From positions 1-56,956 of the forward strand of contig NZ_JQBY01000015.1 in NCBI RefSeq assembly GCF_001437405.1: DNA of 56,956 nt, in the 5' to 3' direction. The notes beneath the pieces were generated by a model. It was not told where the DNA came from. It did not search any database and saw nothing but the letters and a program-made list of their open reading frames with translations. Within the stretch, counting starts at the first letter, position 1. Each line of letters begins with the position of its first letter. This document shows positions 7,931 through 16,991 of this stretch, piece by piece. Origin of the DNA: Pediococcus ethanolidurans (GTDB lineage Bacteria; Bacillota; Bacilli; Lactobacillales; Lactobacillaceae). The translations under genes were made by a program, and so were the position numbers.

Positions 7931-10426
7931 TTAGGCCTTCATAAAACTTTGCGGGGTAATATCGGCCATGCCAATCATCGGATCAATCTCTTGGTTTTGA
8001 ACCTTACTGATTGTCAAAACATTATCTAAAACTGGTGGTTTCGTCTGCTTTGTCGCTGTATTTTTAGGTGTAACAGCCGTTGCTTCGCCTTTTAATTCAG
8101 TTTTTACGTCCAGTTGCTTCTTACCATCAAAAACCGTCAACAATCTTTGCTTTAAAGTTGTTTGGCGATTAACTGCCAGATTTTCAACACATTTCTCAAA
8201 AGCCGTTTTATCTCCTAACAAAATTAATAAGGCTTCCGCCCGGGAGACTGCTGTGTACAACAAGTTTCTCTGTAACATTCGCGAATATTGTTGCACCATA
8301 GGTAAAATAACCATCTTAAATTCACTACCCTGCGATTTATGAATCGACGTACAGTATGCAAGGGTAATCTGGATCCAATCTTTACGTCCATAGGTCACTT
8401 CAGTTTCATCGAAATCAATGACTAATTTATCTTGTTTATCCGTATTATCTTTATCTTTTGCTAAAATAATTCCCTTAACGATACCCAAATCACCATTAAA
8501 GACGTTATTTTCCGGTACATTAACCAACTGTAAAACTTTATCCCCGATTCGAAAATGTTGTCCACGAAATTCAACTTCCTTGGTTCGTTCACTTTTTTTA
8601 GGGTTTAAAATTTTTTGAAGTGATTCATTAAGGCGGTCAATTCCCGCTATTCCCCGATACATCGGTGCTAAAACTTGAATATCTTGCGAAGTAAATCCCT
8701 TTTGTTCAGCTTTCTTAACGACCTGTGAAATGACACTATCCACCTGATTAGTGGAACAAGCAATAAAAGAACGATCTTTTTGATTTTGAGAAAAATCTGC
8801 TGGTAAACGTCCTTCTTTGATAGCATGGGCAAGTGGTACAATGCTAGACTCATTATCCTGACGATAAATTTTAGTTAATTCAATTTTAGGAATAACTTCA
8901 CTTTTTAATAAATCATTGAAAACCTGGCCGGCACCAACGGATGGTAACTGATCCTTATCACCCACCAAAATAATTTTCATACTATTAGGAATTGCCCGCA
9001 TTAACGTCTTAAACAAAAATGTATCTACCATCGACATTTCATCAACAATCAACAGACTTCCTTCCAAATCTTTAGTTTCTTGATCTGGATTCGTTTCTCG
9101 TCCTGTCAATCCCAACATTCGATGAATTGTACTAGCCGGTAACCCCGTAACCTCACTCATCCGTTTGGCAGCCCGTCCTGTTGGGGCGGCAAGCAAAACA
9201 GGAAATGGTGAATCACGATATTCGTTTACATCTAAAGAGAAATCGTTTAACGTTGCAAAAGTTTTGACAATTCCATTTATGATGGTTGTTTTGCCGGTTC
9301 CAGGACCACCGGTTAGAAGAAATAGTTTTGACTGCATGGCTTTCAATAAAGCTTGTCTTTGTGAACTGTCATACGTAATTCGAAATTGTTTTTGTGCCAA
9401 ATCTATGGCCCCATTAATTTCACCGGCTTCAAAGGTATGGGTCTCTTTTGCGTCACGCAGGCGTTTAACATGTTCGGCAATTTGCCACTCTGCTTCAAAC
9501 AGTTTTCGTAGATAGATGCGATCTTCTTCACCAACGACCTTACCATCTTTACCTAAAACAACTAATTCATCAGCCACTTTTTGAGGATCAATTGCTTGAT
9601 TACGGCTATTTTCCAATAATCCCAAAGTTGCTTTTAAAAGTGAGCGTGCATCCGTATATGTATCGCCATTAGAAGTACTAAGATCACTTAAGGAGGTCAA
9701 TAAGGCCCCCGCAATTCTTGTTGGTGCATCAAACGCAATACCAAGTGTCTCAGCAATTTGATCAGCCTTTTTGAACCCAATACCATCAATATCTTCAATT
9801 AATTGGTACGGATTTTTGTGGAGCACATCCAGTGTCTCTTCACGATAATGATTATAGATACTAGCTGCCAATTGGCTTCCAAACCCGTAACCATTCAATC
9901 CAATAATAATTTGCTCCATCCCATTATTTGCTTTTAACACGGAAATCAAATTAGCCTGTAGGTCTTTTTTTAAATTCAGTGGTTTTAAAACATCGGCATC
10001 TTGAATAATTTTATCGATTGCATCAGTACCCAACAAAGCCACAATTTTTTCGGCCGTTTTCTTACCGACACCTTTGAATTCCTCACCGGACAAATATGCC
10101 ACAAGTCCTTCTTTAGTTGTTGGCGTCGCATTTTCATAATTAGTTGCCTGAAATTGTGTCCCGTATTTAGGATGGGTCACCGTTGTCCCAACAAAACGAT
10201 AGGCTTGCTCTTCTTTGACATCGCCAAAACTTCCCGTTACGACAATCTCATCTTCGTGCCACTCCAAATTAGTTTCACTAATTTTAACCAGCAATACTTT
10301 ATAAAAACTATCGGGACTGGCAAAAAAGATTGCAGAAACCTTTCCAACCACGAACTGCGGCGATGTTTTAGTTGAATCGCTATTTTGCGAGTCTTCATCA
10401 AATAAATTGAGCGATTCGTTTCGCAT
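7931..10426 (-). CDS. recD2: ATP-dependent RecD-like DNA helicase RecD2
   Basis: An 831-residue SF1B helicase acting in DNA repair without RecBC. The N-terminal OB-like and helix-hairpin-helix region (about 1-300) carries SGEEFKGVGKKTAEKI and IDGIGFKKADQI. Motor domains follow with Walker A LTGGPGTGKTTI, Walker B LLIVDEMSMVD, and a C-terminal motif with SIHKSQGSEF. The last ~90 residues are low-complexity Lys/Thr-rich. Its ATG shares a base with the stop of the TPR gene (TAATG), implying translational coupling. The TPR-recD2 pair is conserved in Bacillus (yrrB-yrrC). Confidence 0.95.
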   Translation of the reverse strand: MRNESLNLFDEDSQNSDSTKTSPQFVVGKVSAIFFASPDSFYKVLLVKISETNLEWHEDEIVVTGSFGDVKEEQAYRFVGTTVTHPKYGTQFQATNYENATPTTKEGLVAYLSGEEFKGVGKKTAEKIVALLGTDAIDKIIQDADVLKPLNLKKDLQANLISVLKANNGMEQIIIGLNGYGFGSQLAASIYNHYREETLDVLHKNPYQLIEDIDGIGFKKADQIAETLGIAFDAPTRIAGALLTSLSDLSTSNGDTYTDARSLLKATLGLLENSRNQAIDPQKVADELVVLGKDGKVVGEEDRIYLRKLFEAEWQIAEHVKRLRDAKETHTFEAGEINGAIDLAQKQFRITYDSSQRQALLKAMQSKLFLLTGGPGTGKTTIINGIVKTFATLNDFSLDVNEYRDSPFPVLLAAPTGRAAKRMSEVTGLPASTIHRMLGLTGRETNPDQETKDLEGSLLIVDEMSMVDTFLFKTLMRAIPNSMKIILVGDKDQLPSVGAGQVFNDLLKSEVIPKIELTKIYRQDNESSIVPLAHAIKEGRLPADFSQNQKDRSFIACSTNQVDSVISQVVKKAEQKGFTSQDIQVLAPMYRGIAGIDRLNESLQKILNPKKSERTKEVEFRGQHFRIGDKVLQLVNVPENNVFNGDLGIVKGIILAKDKDNTDKQDKLVIDFDETEVTYGRKDWIQITLAYCTSIHKSQGSEFKMVILPMVQQYSRMLQRNLLYTAVSRAEALLILLGDKTAFEKCVENLAVNRQTTLKQRLLTVFDGKKQLDVKTELKGEATAVTPKNTATKQTKPPVLDNVLTISKVQNQEIDPMIGMADITPQSFMKA

Positions 10427-11127
10427 TAATTATTCTCCTTGTCCTTTTTTGAATCCTGATTATGAGTTTGAATAAACTTTTCAATGTCCTCAAGTCGTTG
10501 TTGGCTCTTCTTGAAATAGACTGGATCCAAATCTTTCGCTCTTTTAAAGTAATCAGTTTCTTCTTCACCCTGGACCAACGCAATCAGCCCTCGTTCAAAT
10601 TGATATTTACCATTTTTTTCATCTGCTTGAAGAGCCTGATCATAGTATGTTGCGGCATGCTTAAAATCACCTAAAGCTAAAAATATTTCACCAATTAATC
10701 CGTTAATCGTCGGATCCTGTTGATGTTTTGTCTGCGCTGTCAATGCAAATGCTAAGGCAGTTTTGTAGTCATCTTCGGCAACATAAGTTTGTGCAATCAT
10801 CAAATAAGCATCACTTTTTAGGGATGAATCTTGAACGAATTGAAACTGTTTCAGCGCTTTTTTAAATTCACCAGCCTCATAATATGCATTTCCTAATCCA
10901 TAATGAAGCGTATTTTGTGCCTGTTTATTTTTTTTAAACTGGCCTAAAGCCTTCATGTATAATTCTTCGGCCTGTTCAAAACTATTTGCTTGCGTTAAAA
11001 ACACGCCCAAATTGTAATAACGATGAAAATCATCTGGTTCTTCATCAATCGACTTTACCAACTTGGAGGCAGCTTCCTGTGCCTTTTGTTTGGTTTCTTC
11101 TCGTTTTAAATTATCTTTTTCAGTCAT
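10426..11127 (-). CDS. Tetratricopeptide repeat protein
   Basis: A soluble protein of about 233 residues made of TPR-like helical pairs, for example YNLGVFLTQANSFEQAEELYMKAL and LGNAYYEAGEFKKALKQF, with several further repeats to about residue 200. A charged tail ends the protein. The start is ATG 11127 (GAGGG 5 bases upstream), overlapping nothing; an upstream TTG would overlap the phosphatase stop. Position matches B. subtilis YrrB next to recD2. Probably a scaffold protein; its partner is unknown. Confidence 0.85.
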   Translation of the reverse strand: MTEKDNLKREETKQKAQEAASKLVKSIDEEPDDFHRYYNLGVFLTQANSFEQAEELYMKALGQFKKNKQAQNTLHYGLGNAYYEAGEFKKALKQFQFVQDSSLKSDAYLMIAQTYVAEDDYKTALAFALTAQTKHQQDPTINGLIGEIFLALGDFKHAATYYDQALQADEKNGKYQFERGLIALVQGEEETDYFKRAKDLDPVYFKKSQQRLEDIEKFIQTHNQDSKKDKENN

Positions 11128-11135
11128 GTTTTCCC

Positions 11136-11810
11136 TCAAATCATATCTGTTGGGTCTGCTTTACGTGCAATGTAACTTGTATCGTTCCATTTGATTAATG
11201 AAAAAGTATTACCAGCATCCAAAGTTTCTAAAACTGTTGTGCTTGTATTGGATAATCCGCCCCGTTTGCGTAAATCTTGCAAACTGGTACCAAGTAAAGT
11301 ATTTACTAGTGCATTTAAGGCAGCTCCGTGACTTACAATCAAGATATTATCCGTTGGTTGGCGATAAATATCTGTGATTCGATGAATCGTTGGTTTCATC
11401 CGTTGCAACAGCTGGGGAAACGATTCGCCCTGAATACTTCGAGGGTCATAGTGATCAGGATGATTACGAAAGTCGTCAAATTCACGGGGATATTTTTTTG
11501 CAACATCCGTAAACTTCATTCCTTCCATTTTTCCCAAATTAAATTCTCTTAGTCGACTTGCAATTGTTAATGGTGTGGGATGTCCTTGTAGTTCGTCTAA
11601 ATCATGTTGTAATGTACTGCCCGTGACCCGTGCACGACGAACAGGACTCACGTAAATGTGCCGAAAGGCTGTGAGACTTAAATGCTGTGCAAGTTCATCA
11701 ATTTCCTTATAACTCTCCTTAAGAAGTGGAGAATCACCTCGTGCGCCTTGATAACGACCTTCTTGGTTCCATTCAGTTTTTCCGTGACGAATAAAATATA
11801 ATTTAGTCAA
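11136..11810 (-). CDS. Histidine phosphatase (phosphoglycerate mutase-like) family protein
   Basis: About 224 residues of the histidine phosphatase superfamily. The phospho-acceptor motif is FIRHGKTEWN near the N-terminus; the second catalytic His is in IVSHGAALNAL; SPVRRARVTG supplies the pocket Arg. Such proteins are often annotated phosphoglycerate mutase, but this branch more likely dephosphorylates small phosphoesters. The start is uncertain: TTG 11810 has AAGGAAG 6 bases upstream and gives the family-typical MTKLYFIRHG; ATG 11828 has a poor RBS. First gene of phosphatase-TPR-recD2. Confidence 0.85.
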   Translation of the reverse strand: MTKLYFIRHGKTEWNQEGRYQGARGDSPLLKESYKEIDELAQHLSLTAFRHIYVSPVRRARVTGSTLQHDLDELQGHPTPLTIASRLREFNLGKMEGMKFTDVAKKYPREFDDFRNHPDHYDPRSIQGESFPQLLQRMKPTIHRITDIYRQPTDNILIVSHGAALNALVNTLLGTSLQDLRKRGGLSNTSTTVLETLDAGNTFSLIKWNDTSYIARKADPTDMI

Positions 11811-11879
11811 ATTAATCTTCCTTCTCATCTTTAGCTAAAACTATTATGCCAGTCTAGCACGCAAAATTCAAAAGTAAAC

Positions 11880-11927
11880 AAAAATGACTATTCACATTTT
11901 TAAAAATCAAAACGTAAATAGTCAGTT
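11880..11927 (-). terminator. mnmA terminator
   Basis: Minus-strand TGACTATT ... AATAGTCA stem followed by TTTTTG, 12 bases past the mnmA stop. It separates mnmA from the phosphatase operon; weaker run-on is possible. Confidence 0.7.
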
Positions 11928-11938
11928 ATTATTTATTT

Positions 11939-13142
<1,204 letters not shown>

Positions 13143-13177
13143 GCAAAGTAAGTAAAATGAGAAAAGTATTTAAAACT

Positions 13178-13293
13178 AAGTGAGCGAAGTAAACCGTTCA
13201 AGCTAAAACCACTAAGGGTTCTGGAGGTGGGATCGCGATCCCACAGGAAGAATACTTAGTGGTTTTTGCTTGGTTTACGGAGCTGTCCTAAAT
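13178..13293. repeat. Palindromic repeat, copy 1 (long form)
   Basis: Starts AAGTGAGCGAAGTAAACCGTT and ends GCTGTCCTAA. It carries internal arms AAAACCACTAAG / CTTAGTGGTTTT and, at the centre, the perfect 18-bp palindrome GTGGGATCGCGATCCCAC. Relative to copy 2 it has about 44 extra bases containing the central palindrome and one arm. Confidence 0.8.
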
Positions 13294-13363
13294 AAGTGAG
13301 CGAAGTAAACCGTTTAAGCTAAAATTACTAAGGATTCTGGCTTAGTTTACAGAGCTGTTCTAA
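13294..13363. repeat. Palindromic repeat, copy 2 (short form)
   Basis: Begins AAGTGAGCGAAGTAAACCGTT and ends GAGCTGTTCTAA. It is nearly identical to the outer parts of copy 1, with outer arms GTAAAC / GTTTAC. It directly follows copy 1, so the two form a tandem duplication with an internal indel. Confidence 0.8.
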
Positions 13364-13375
13364 TAAATGAACACA

Positions 13376-13414
13376 TAAAAAAGTCGCCCTATATTTTCCA
13401 TAGAATGCGACTTT
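13376..13414 (-). terminator. Terminator after DUF1831 gene
   Basis: Minus-strand AAAGTCGC ... GCGACTTT stem followed by TTTT, about 40 bases past the stop. It ends the csp-to-DUF1831 gene run. Confidence 0.8.
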
Positions 13415-13454
13415 CATTCAATTTATTGTAATGACTGAAGGTTAACATAAAGTT

Positions 13455-13796
13455 TTAGGCTTTAACGAATACTTGGCGATCAACCATATCGTCTAAAATA
13501 TAATGATATTGTTCAACTAAAGGTTGATCATTTTCTTTATTAAAAATGTTAACTCGTTTTAATCCGTTAGCTGTCGTCACAGACATTTTAAACCCGCTTA
13601 AATCTTTGGCAAAAATAATACGTAATTTGTTTCCTTGCTTGTATGGTGACGTTGGATCTAAAGATCGCTCGAATACAAAGTTACCACCATTTGAGACAAT
13701 AAAACCTAAGTCTCTCAAAGTGTATTTTTTCACTTCTGAACTCATTTTATACGTATCTGAATCACCATCAATTTTTACTTCTGTTGTGAATGCCAT
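13455..13796 (-). CDS. DUF1831 family protein
   Basis: 113-residue small soluble protein matching the lactobacillar DUF1831 family by its position and its start (MAFTTEVKIDGDSDTYKMS). Function is not established. Its ATG overlaps the stop of the cysteine desulfurase by one base (TAATG), so the two are translationally coupled. A role linked to sulfur transfer or tRNA thiolation is a guess from context only; there is no Cys in the sequence, so it cannot carry a persulfide. Confidence 0.75.
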   Translation of the reverse strand: MAFTTEVKIDGDSDTYKMSSEVKKYTLRDLGFIVSNGGNFVFERSLDPTSPYKQGNKLRIIFAKDLSGFKMSVTTANGLKRVNIFNKENDQPLVEQYHYILDDMVDRQVFVKA

Positions 13797-14959
13797 TATT
13801 TTACAGCCTCCTTAGTCTTTAACCGCTGAATAATTTGAATTAAATTAGTAACTAAATAATCAACATCTTCACTAGTATTATATTTTCCAAAACTAATTCG
13901 AATAGATTCACCAATTCGGGGCGAGTCCTTACCATACATTGCAATTAGGACATGCGAAGGTTCCAGACTTCCTGCAGTACAAGCCGATCCTCCGGAAACT
14001 GCAATCCCATTAAGATCAAGATTTGTCTGCATGACATAAGTTGAAACACCCTTGATCCAAAGATTGAAAACATGCTGCAAATTATTAGGATCTAACGTGC
14101 CATTCACTTCAAAATCAATATCAGCCTTCTTTAAACCATCAATAATTTGCTGTTTAAATCCTTGATACTTAGTCTGCATCTGTGATTTTACATCTGGGGT
14201 TAACAAAGAAACAGCCTTTGCAAAGCCAGCTATTCCAGGTACATTTTCTGTTCCTGCGCGTCGTTTGTCTTCTTGTTCGCCACCCTTTAAGAAGCTAGGG
14301 AAATTTACGCCATCCCGTTTGTACAAAAATCCTAAGAACTTTGGTCCATTTAATTTATGCGCCGAAGTAGACATCAAGTCAATATGATCGCGTTTCACGT
14401 CAATATCCAACAAACCATAGGCTTGAACTGCATCCGTATGAAACCAGGCCTGATGATCTTTTAAGATCTCTCCAATTTCATGAATTGGCATGTGACTACC
14501 AACTTCATTATTTCCAGTCATGATTGATACCAAAATTGTGTCATCACGTAAAGCCGCTTTTAAATCAGTCAAACTGATTAATCCTTGTTTATCAACTGGT
14601 AAATAAGTGACATCGTACCCAATAGACTCCAAGTAAGCTAAAGGTTTCAGTACTGCTGGATGTTCGATTGCAGTTGTAATAATGTGTTTACCCAGTGGCC
14701 GACGCGCAATTGCTGTTTGCATGATCGCTGTATTATCACTTTCTGTTCCACCGCTGGTAAAAATGATTTCATCTTCATTTGCGTTAATACTATCTGCAAT
14801 AATTTGACGACTCTGATCTAATACCATGCGTGCCTTACGTCCAAAACCATGGGTACTAGAGGCATTACCAAAGTCTTGGCTCATTTCTGTCGTAATCTTT
14901 TCAACCACTTCTGGAGCCATGGGAGTAGTTGCTGCATTATCAAAATAAACTTGCTTCAT
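13796..14959 (-). CDS. Cysteine desulfurase (NifS/IscS-like)
   Basis: PLP enzyme of 387 residues that releases sulfur from cysteine as a persulfide. It starts MKQVYFDNAATTPMAPEV. The PLP lysine is in STSAHKLNGPKFLGFLY, and the active-site Cys is in SGGSACTAGSLEPSHVL. Length and motifs fit class I (NifS/IscS) enzymes. In Bacillus the orthologous YrvO feeds MnmA, and here mnmA is the next gene beyond the repeat region. It lies 31 bases after mtnN in the same operon. Confidence 0.92.
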   Translation of the reverse strand: MKQVYFDNAATTPMAPEVVEKITTEMSQDFGNASSTHGFGRKARMVLDQSRQIIADSINANEDEIIFTSGGTESDNTAIMQTAIARRPLGKHIITTAIEHPAVLKPLAYLESIGYDVTYLPVDKQGLISLTDLKAALRDDTILVSIMTGNNEVGSHMPIHEIGEILKDHQAWFHTDAVQAYGLLDIDVKRDHIDLMSTSAHKLNGPKFLGFLYKRDGVNFPSFLKGGEQEDKRRAGTENVPGIAGFAKAVSLLTPDVKSQMQTKYQGFKQQIIDGLKKADIDFEVNGTLDPNNLQHVFNLWIKGVSTYVMQTNLDLNGIAVSGGSACTAGSLEPSHVLIAMYGKDSPRIGESIRISFGKYNTSEDVDYLVTNLIQIIQRLKTKEAVK

Positions 14960-14990
14960 TTTAATTCTCCTACGTTATATTCAAAATTCT

Positions 14991-15677
14991 TTAGTTTTCA
15001 AACAAGGCTAATAGCATCTTTGCCGACCGTTTTCCAGCATCAATGATGAAATCATCAAAGGATACACCGGCATTTTCATCACCAACATCGGACATTGCTC
15101 GAATAACGACAAAAGGTACTTCAAATTGATGCGCAACCTGGCCAATTGCACAACCTTCCATCTCACAACAAAGCGCATCAGGAAAGTTTTTTATAATTGT
15201 TTTAATTTTATCTGAACTGCTAATAAATTGATCACCAGTTACGATCAAGCCTTTTTTGATAGTCAAGCCAGTTTGCTTTCCAGCTTCAGAAATTTCAGTA
15301 ATTAATTCTGGATCTGCATCAAATCGTGCCGGTTGTCCTGGTAGTTGACCAAGTTTATAACCAAAAGCCGTAGCATCCACATCATGATAGAGTGTTTGTG
15401 TTGAAACTACGACGTCACCAACGGATAAGCCCTCACCAATGCCACCAGCAGAGCCCGAATGAATCAATGCATCAACTTTGAAGTTTGTGACCAATAAGGC
15501 CGCTGTGATTCCAGCTTCAACTTTACCAATTCCGGAACGCACTAAAACGACATCGGTTTTTTGAATTTTTCCCTCATAAAATGTAATGCCATTAATTTCG
15601 GTTTCATTGCTCACACTCAATGCACTATATAAACTTTTGATCTCTTCTTCCATTGCACAAATTACGCCATACTTCAT
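14991..15677 (-). CDS. mtnN: 5'-methylthioadenosine/S-adenosylhomocysteine nucleosidase
   Basis: A 228-residue nucleosidase (Pfs) that cleaves the adenine from MTA and S-adenosylhomocysteine, part of SAM recycling and the AI-2 route. Typical marks are the N-terminus MKYGVICAMEEEIKSL, SGSAGGIGEGLSVGDVVVS, CCEMEGCAIGQVAH (ribose-binding Met-Glu) and the catalytic Asp in RAMSDVGDENA. It sits between a small membrane protein and the cysteine desulfurase. Confidence 0.95.
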   Translation of the reverse strand: MKYGVICAMEEEIKSLYSALSVSNETEINGITFYEGKIQKTDVVLVRSGIGKVEAGITAALLVTNFKVDALIHSGSAGGIGEGLSVGDVVVSTQTLYHDVDATAFGYKLGQLPGQPARFDADPELITEISEAGKQTGLTIKKGLIVTGDQFISSSDKIKTIIKNFPDALCCEMEGCAIGQVAHQFEVPFVVIRAMSDVGDENAGVSFDDFIIDAGKRSAKMLLALFEN

Positions 15678-15687
15678 TTTAAAATCC

Positions 15688-15972
15688 TCATTTCACAAAA
15701 AATAATATTAAATAAACGACAATAATTGCCACAATCAAACCAAAAATAATCCAGTTTAGTTTTTTACCTAAATTGCGACTCTTTCGTTCTGCCGTGCTCC
15801 GAACTGTGGGTTCCTCTTGCTCTTCTGGTTCCGCTTCAGCATGCGTACGTGCGTAATCACGTTCTACTTGGACGCGTTTACGATCTCGCTTCTCAAACTG
15901 CTCATTTTCGGCCTGTTTTTGCCGTTGATAATCTTCACGAGTCAGACCATCCTGTTGTTCATCATTCTTCAC
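15688..15972 (-). CDS. Small single-pass membrane protein, unknown function
   Basis: 94 residues. The first ~65 are strongly charged (Glu, Arg, Lys, Gln) and probably helical; a single hydrophobic segment near residues 72-92 ends in LILFFVK. This suggests a tail-anchored protein with a cytoplasmic domain. I do not recognise a named family. It lies 10 bases from each neighbour (nudix upstream, mtnN downstream), so it belongs to the operon. Confidence 0.75.
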   Translation of the reverse strand: MKNDEQQDGLTREDYQRQKQAENEQFEKRDRKRVQVERDYARTHAEAEPEEQEEPTVRSTAERKSRNLGKKLNWIIFGLIVAIIVVYLILFFVK

Positions 15973-15982
15973 AGTTTTTCAC

Positions 15983-16522
15983 CTACTTATTTAGAGTTTG
16001 CCAGTAGAATATTGCTAGAACAGTTTTGGCATCTTCAATTGAGCCATCCGCAACACCAGCCAACGCTTCTGACAAAGAAAGCTCCATTAACTGAATGTTT
16101 TCGTCATCATCCTGCGGTAATTTTGTCGTAACTGGTTTAAGACCAGTTGCCATATAAAGCGTCATATATTCGTTTGCAAAGCCGGGGGTAGAATAAAACC
16201 CGGCAATTCGTTGGAGCTTAGTCGCTTGATACCGTGTTTCTTCATTAAGCTCCCTAACTGCAGTGGTTTCATCGGATTCACCATCTTCAACCTTGCCAGC
16301 AGGAATTTCAATGGTCGTTTTCTTAATGGGTGCTCGCCACTGTTTTTCAAAAATAGCTTTATGATCGTCTGTAATCGCTAAAACTGCAATTGCATCTTGA
16401 TGTAAAACTACATCTCGATTAGCTAAATCTCCATTTGGTAATTTCACAGTTTGTTGATAGACATCAATGATTGCACCATTATAGCGCGGTTCATTTTTTA
16501 CCACTTTTTCTTCAAATTTCAT
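15983..16522 (-). CDS. NUDIX hydrolase, ADP-ribose pyrophosphatase type
   Basis: 179 residues. The Nudix box is GKVEDGESDETTAVRELNEE, with Arg where the final Gly is usual (ETRYQA). The upstream IEIPAGKVE and downstream PGFANEYMTLYMA match ADP-ribose pyrophosphatases (NudF-like) that split ADP-ribose to AMP and ribose-5-phosphate. Substrate is inferred from family. It is second in the csp-nudix-mtnN operon. Confidence 0.9.
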   Translation of the reverse strand: MKFEEKVVKNEPRYNGAIIDVYQQTVKLPNGDLANRDVVLHQDAIAVLAITDDHKAIFEKQWRAPIKKTTIEIPAGKVEDGESDETTAVRELNEETRYQATKLQRIAGFYSTPGFANEYMTLYMATGLKPVTTKLPQDDDENIQLMELSLSEALAGVADGSIEDAKTVLAIFYWQTLNK

Positions 16523-16549
16523 GAATGATTCCTCTAACTTATTTTAAAT

Positions 16550-16804
16550 TTACTTTTCTTCTTTGTTTTCGGGTTGTTCAGTCTCTTCAGTTGTGGGCTC
16601 ATTACTTACCAGACTCACTTTAACAGCTTGAAGTCCTTTGGCTCCTTGAACGACCAGCAGATTTACCTCGTCGCCTTCATGTAAGATTCTAAACCCTTCG
16701 CCCTCAATAGCGGAATAATGGACAAAAACTTCTGTGCCATCATCCAAAATAATAAATCCAAATCCTTTATCTTTATCAAAACTTTTGACTATTCCGTGTT
16801 CCAT
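16550..16804 (-). CDS. Cold-shock domain protein with acidic tail
   Basis: 84 residues. The cold-shock domain (about 1-68) carries RNP1 KGFGFI and RNP2 VFVHYS, which bind single-stranded nucleic acid. It ends in an acidic Glu/Thr/Pro tail (about 69-84), so it is longer than the usual 66-residue CspA. Start ATG 16804 has GGGGAG 8 bases upstream; the in-frame GTG 9 bases earlier falls next to the RBS. First gene of its operon. Confidence 0.9.
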   Translation of the reverse strand: MEHGIVKSFDKDKGFGFIILDDGTEVFVHYSAIEGEGFRILHEGDEVNLLVVQGAKGLQAVKVSLVSNEPTTEETEQPENKEEK

Positions 16805-16855
16805 GAAACTCACTCCCCACTGGTCATTATCTCATTTTAACCTGCTCCTTTAAAC

Positions 16856-16884
16856 ATCATACTGATAATTCAGAAAAAAGTAAA
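16856..16884 (-). promoter_or_regulatory. csp operon promoter
   Basis: Minus-strand TTTACT (16879-16884), a 17-base spacer and TATGAT (16856-16861), about 50 bases upstream of the csp start. Confidence 0.65.
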
Positions 16885-16923
16885 TTAATTACAGTCTGCA
16901 TTGGTCATATCTTAATGGATAAT

Positions 16924-16984
16924 AAAAAAACAATCTCATCAGTTTTGTTGAATATCACAACAAATACTAGTAAGACTGTTTTTT
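16924..16984 (-). terminator. ileS terminator
   Basis: A long imperfect stem just after ileS pairs AAAAAACAGTCTTA with TGAGATTGTTTTTTT and TTTGTTG with CAACAAA, then runs into T7. Confidence 0.75.
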
Positions 16985-16991
16985 CTCCCAA

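Noticed and set aside
10001-10375. 124-codon frame opposite recD2
   Set aside because: It is a shadow of the RecD2 N-terminal coding sequence.
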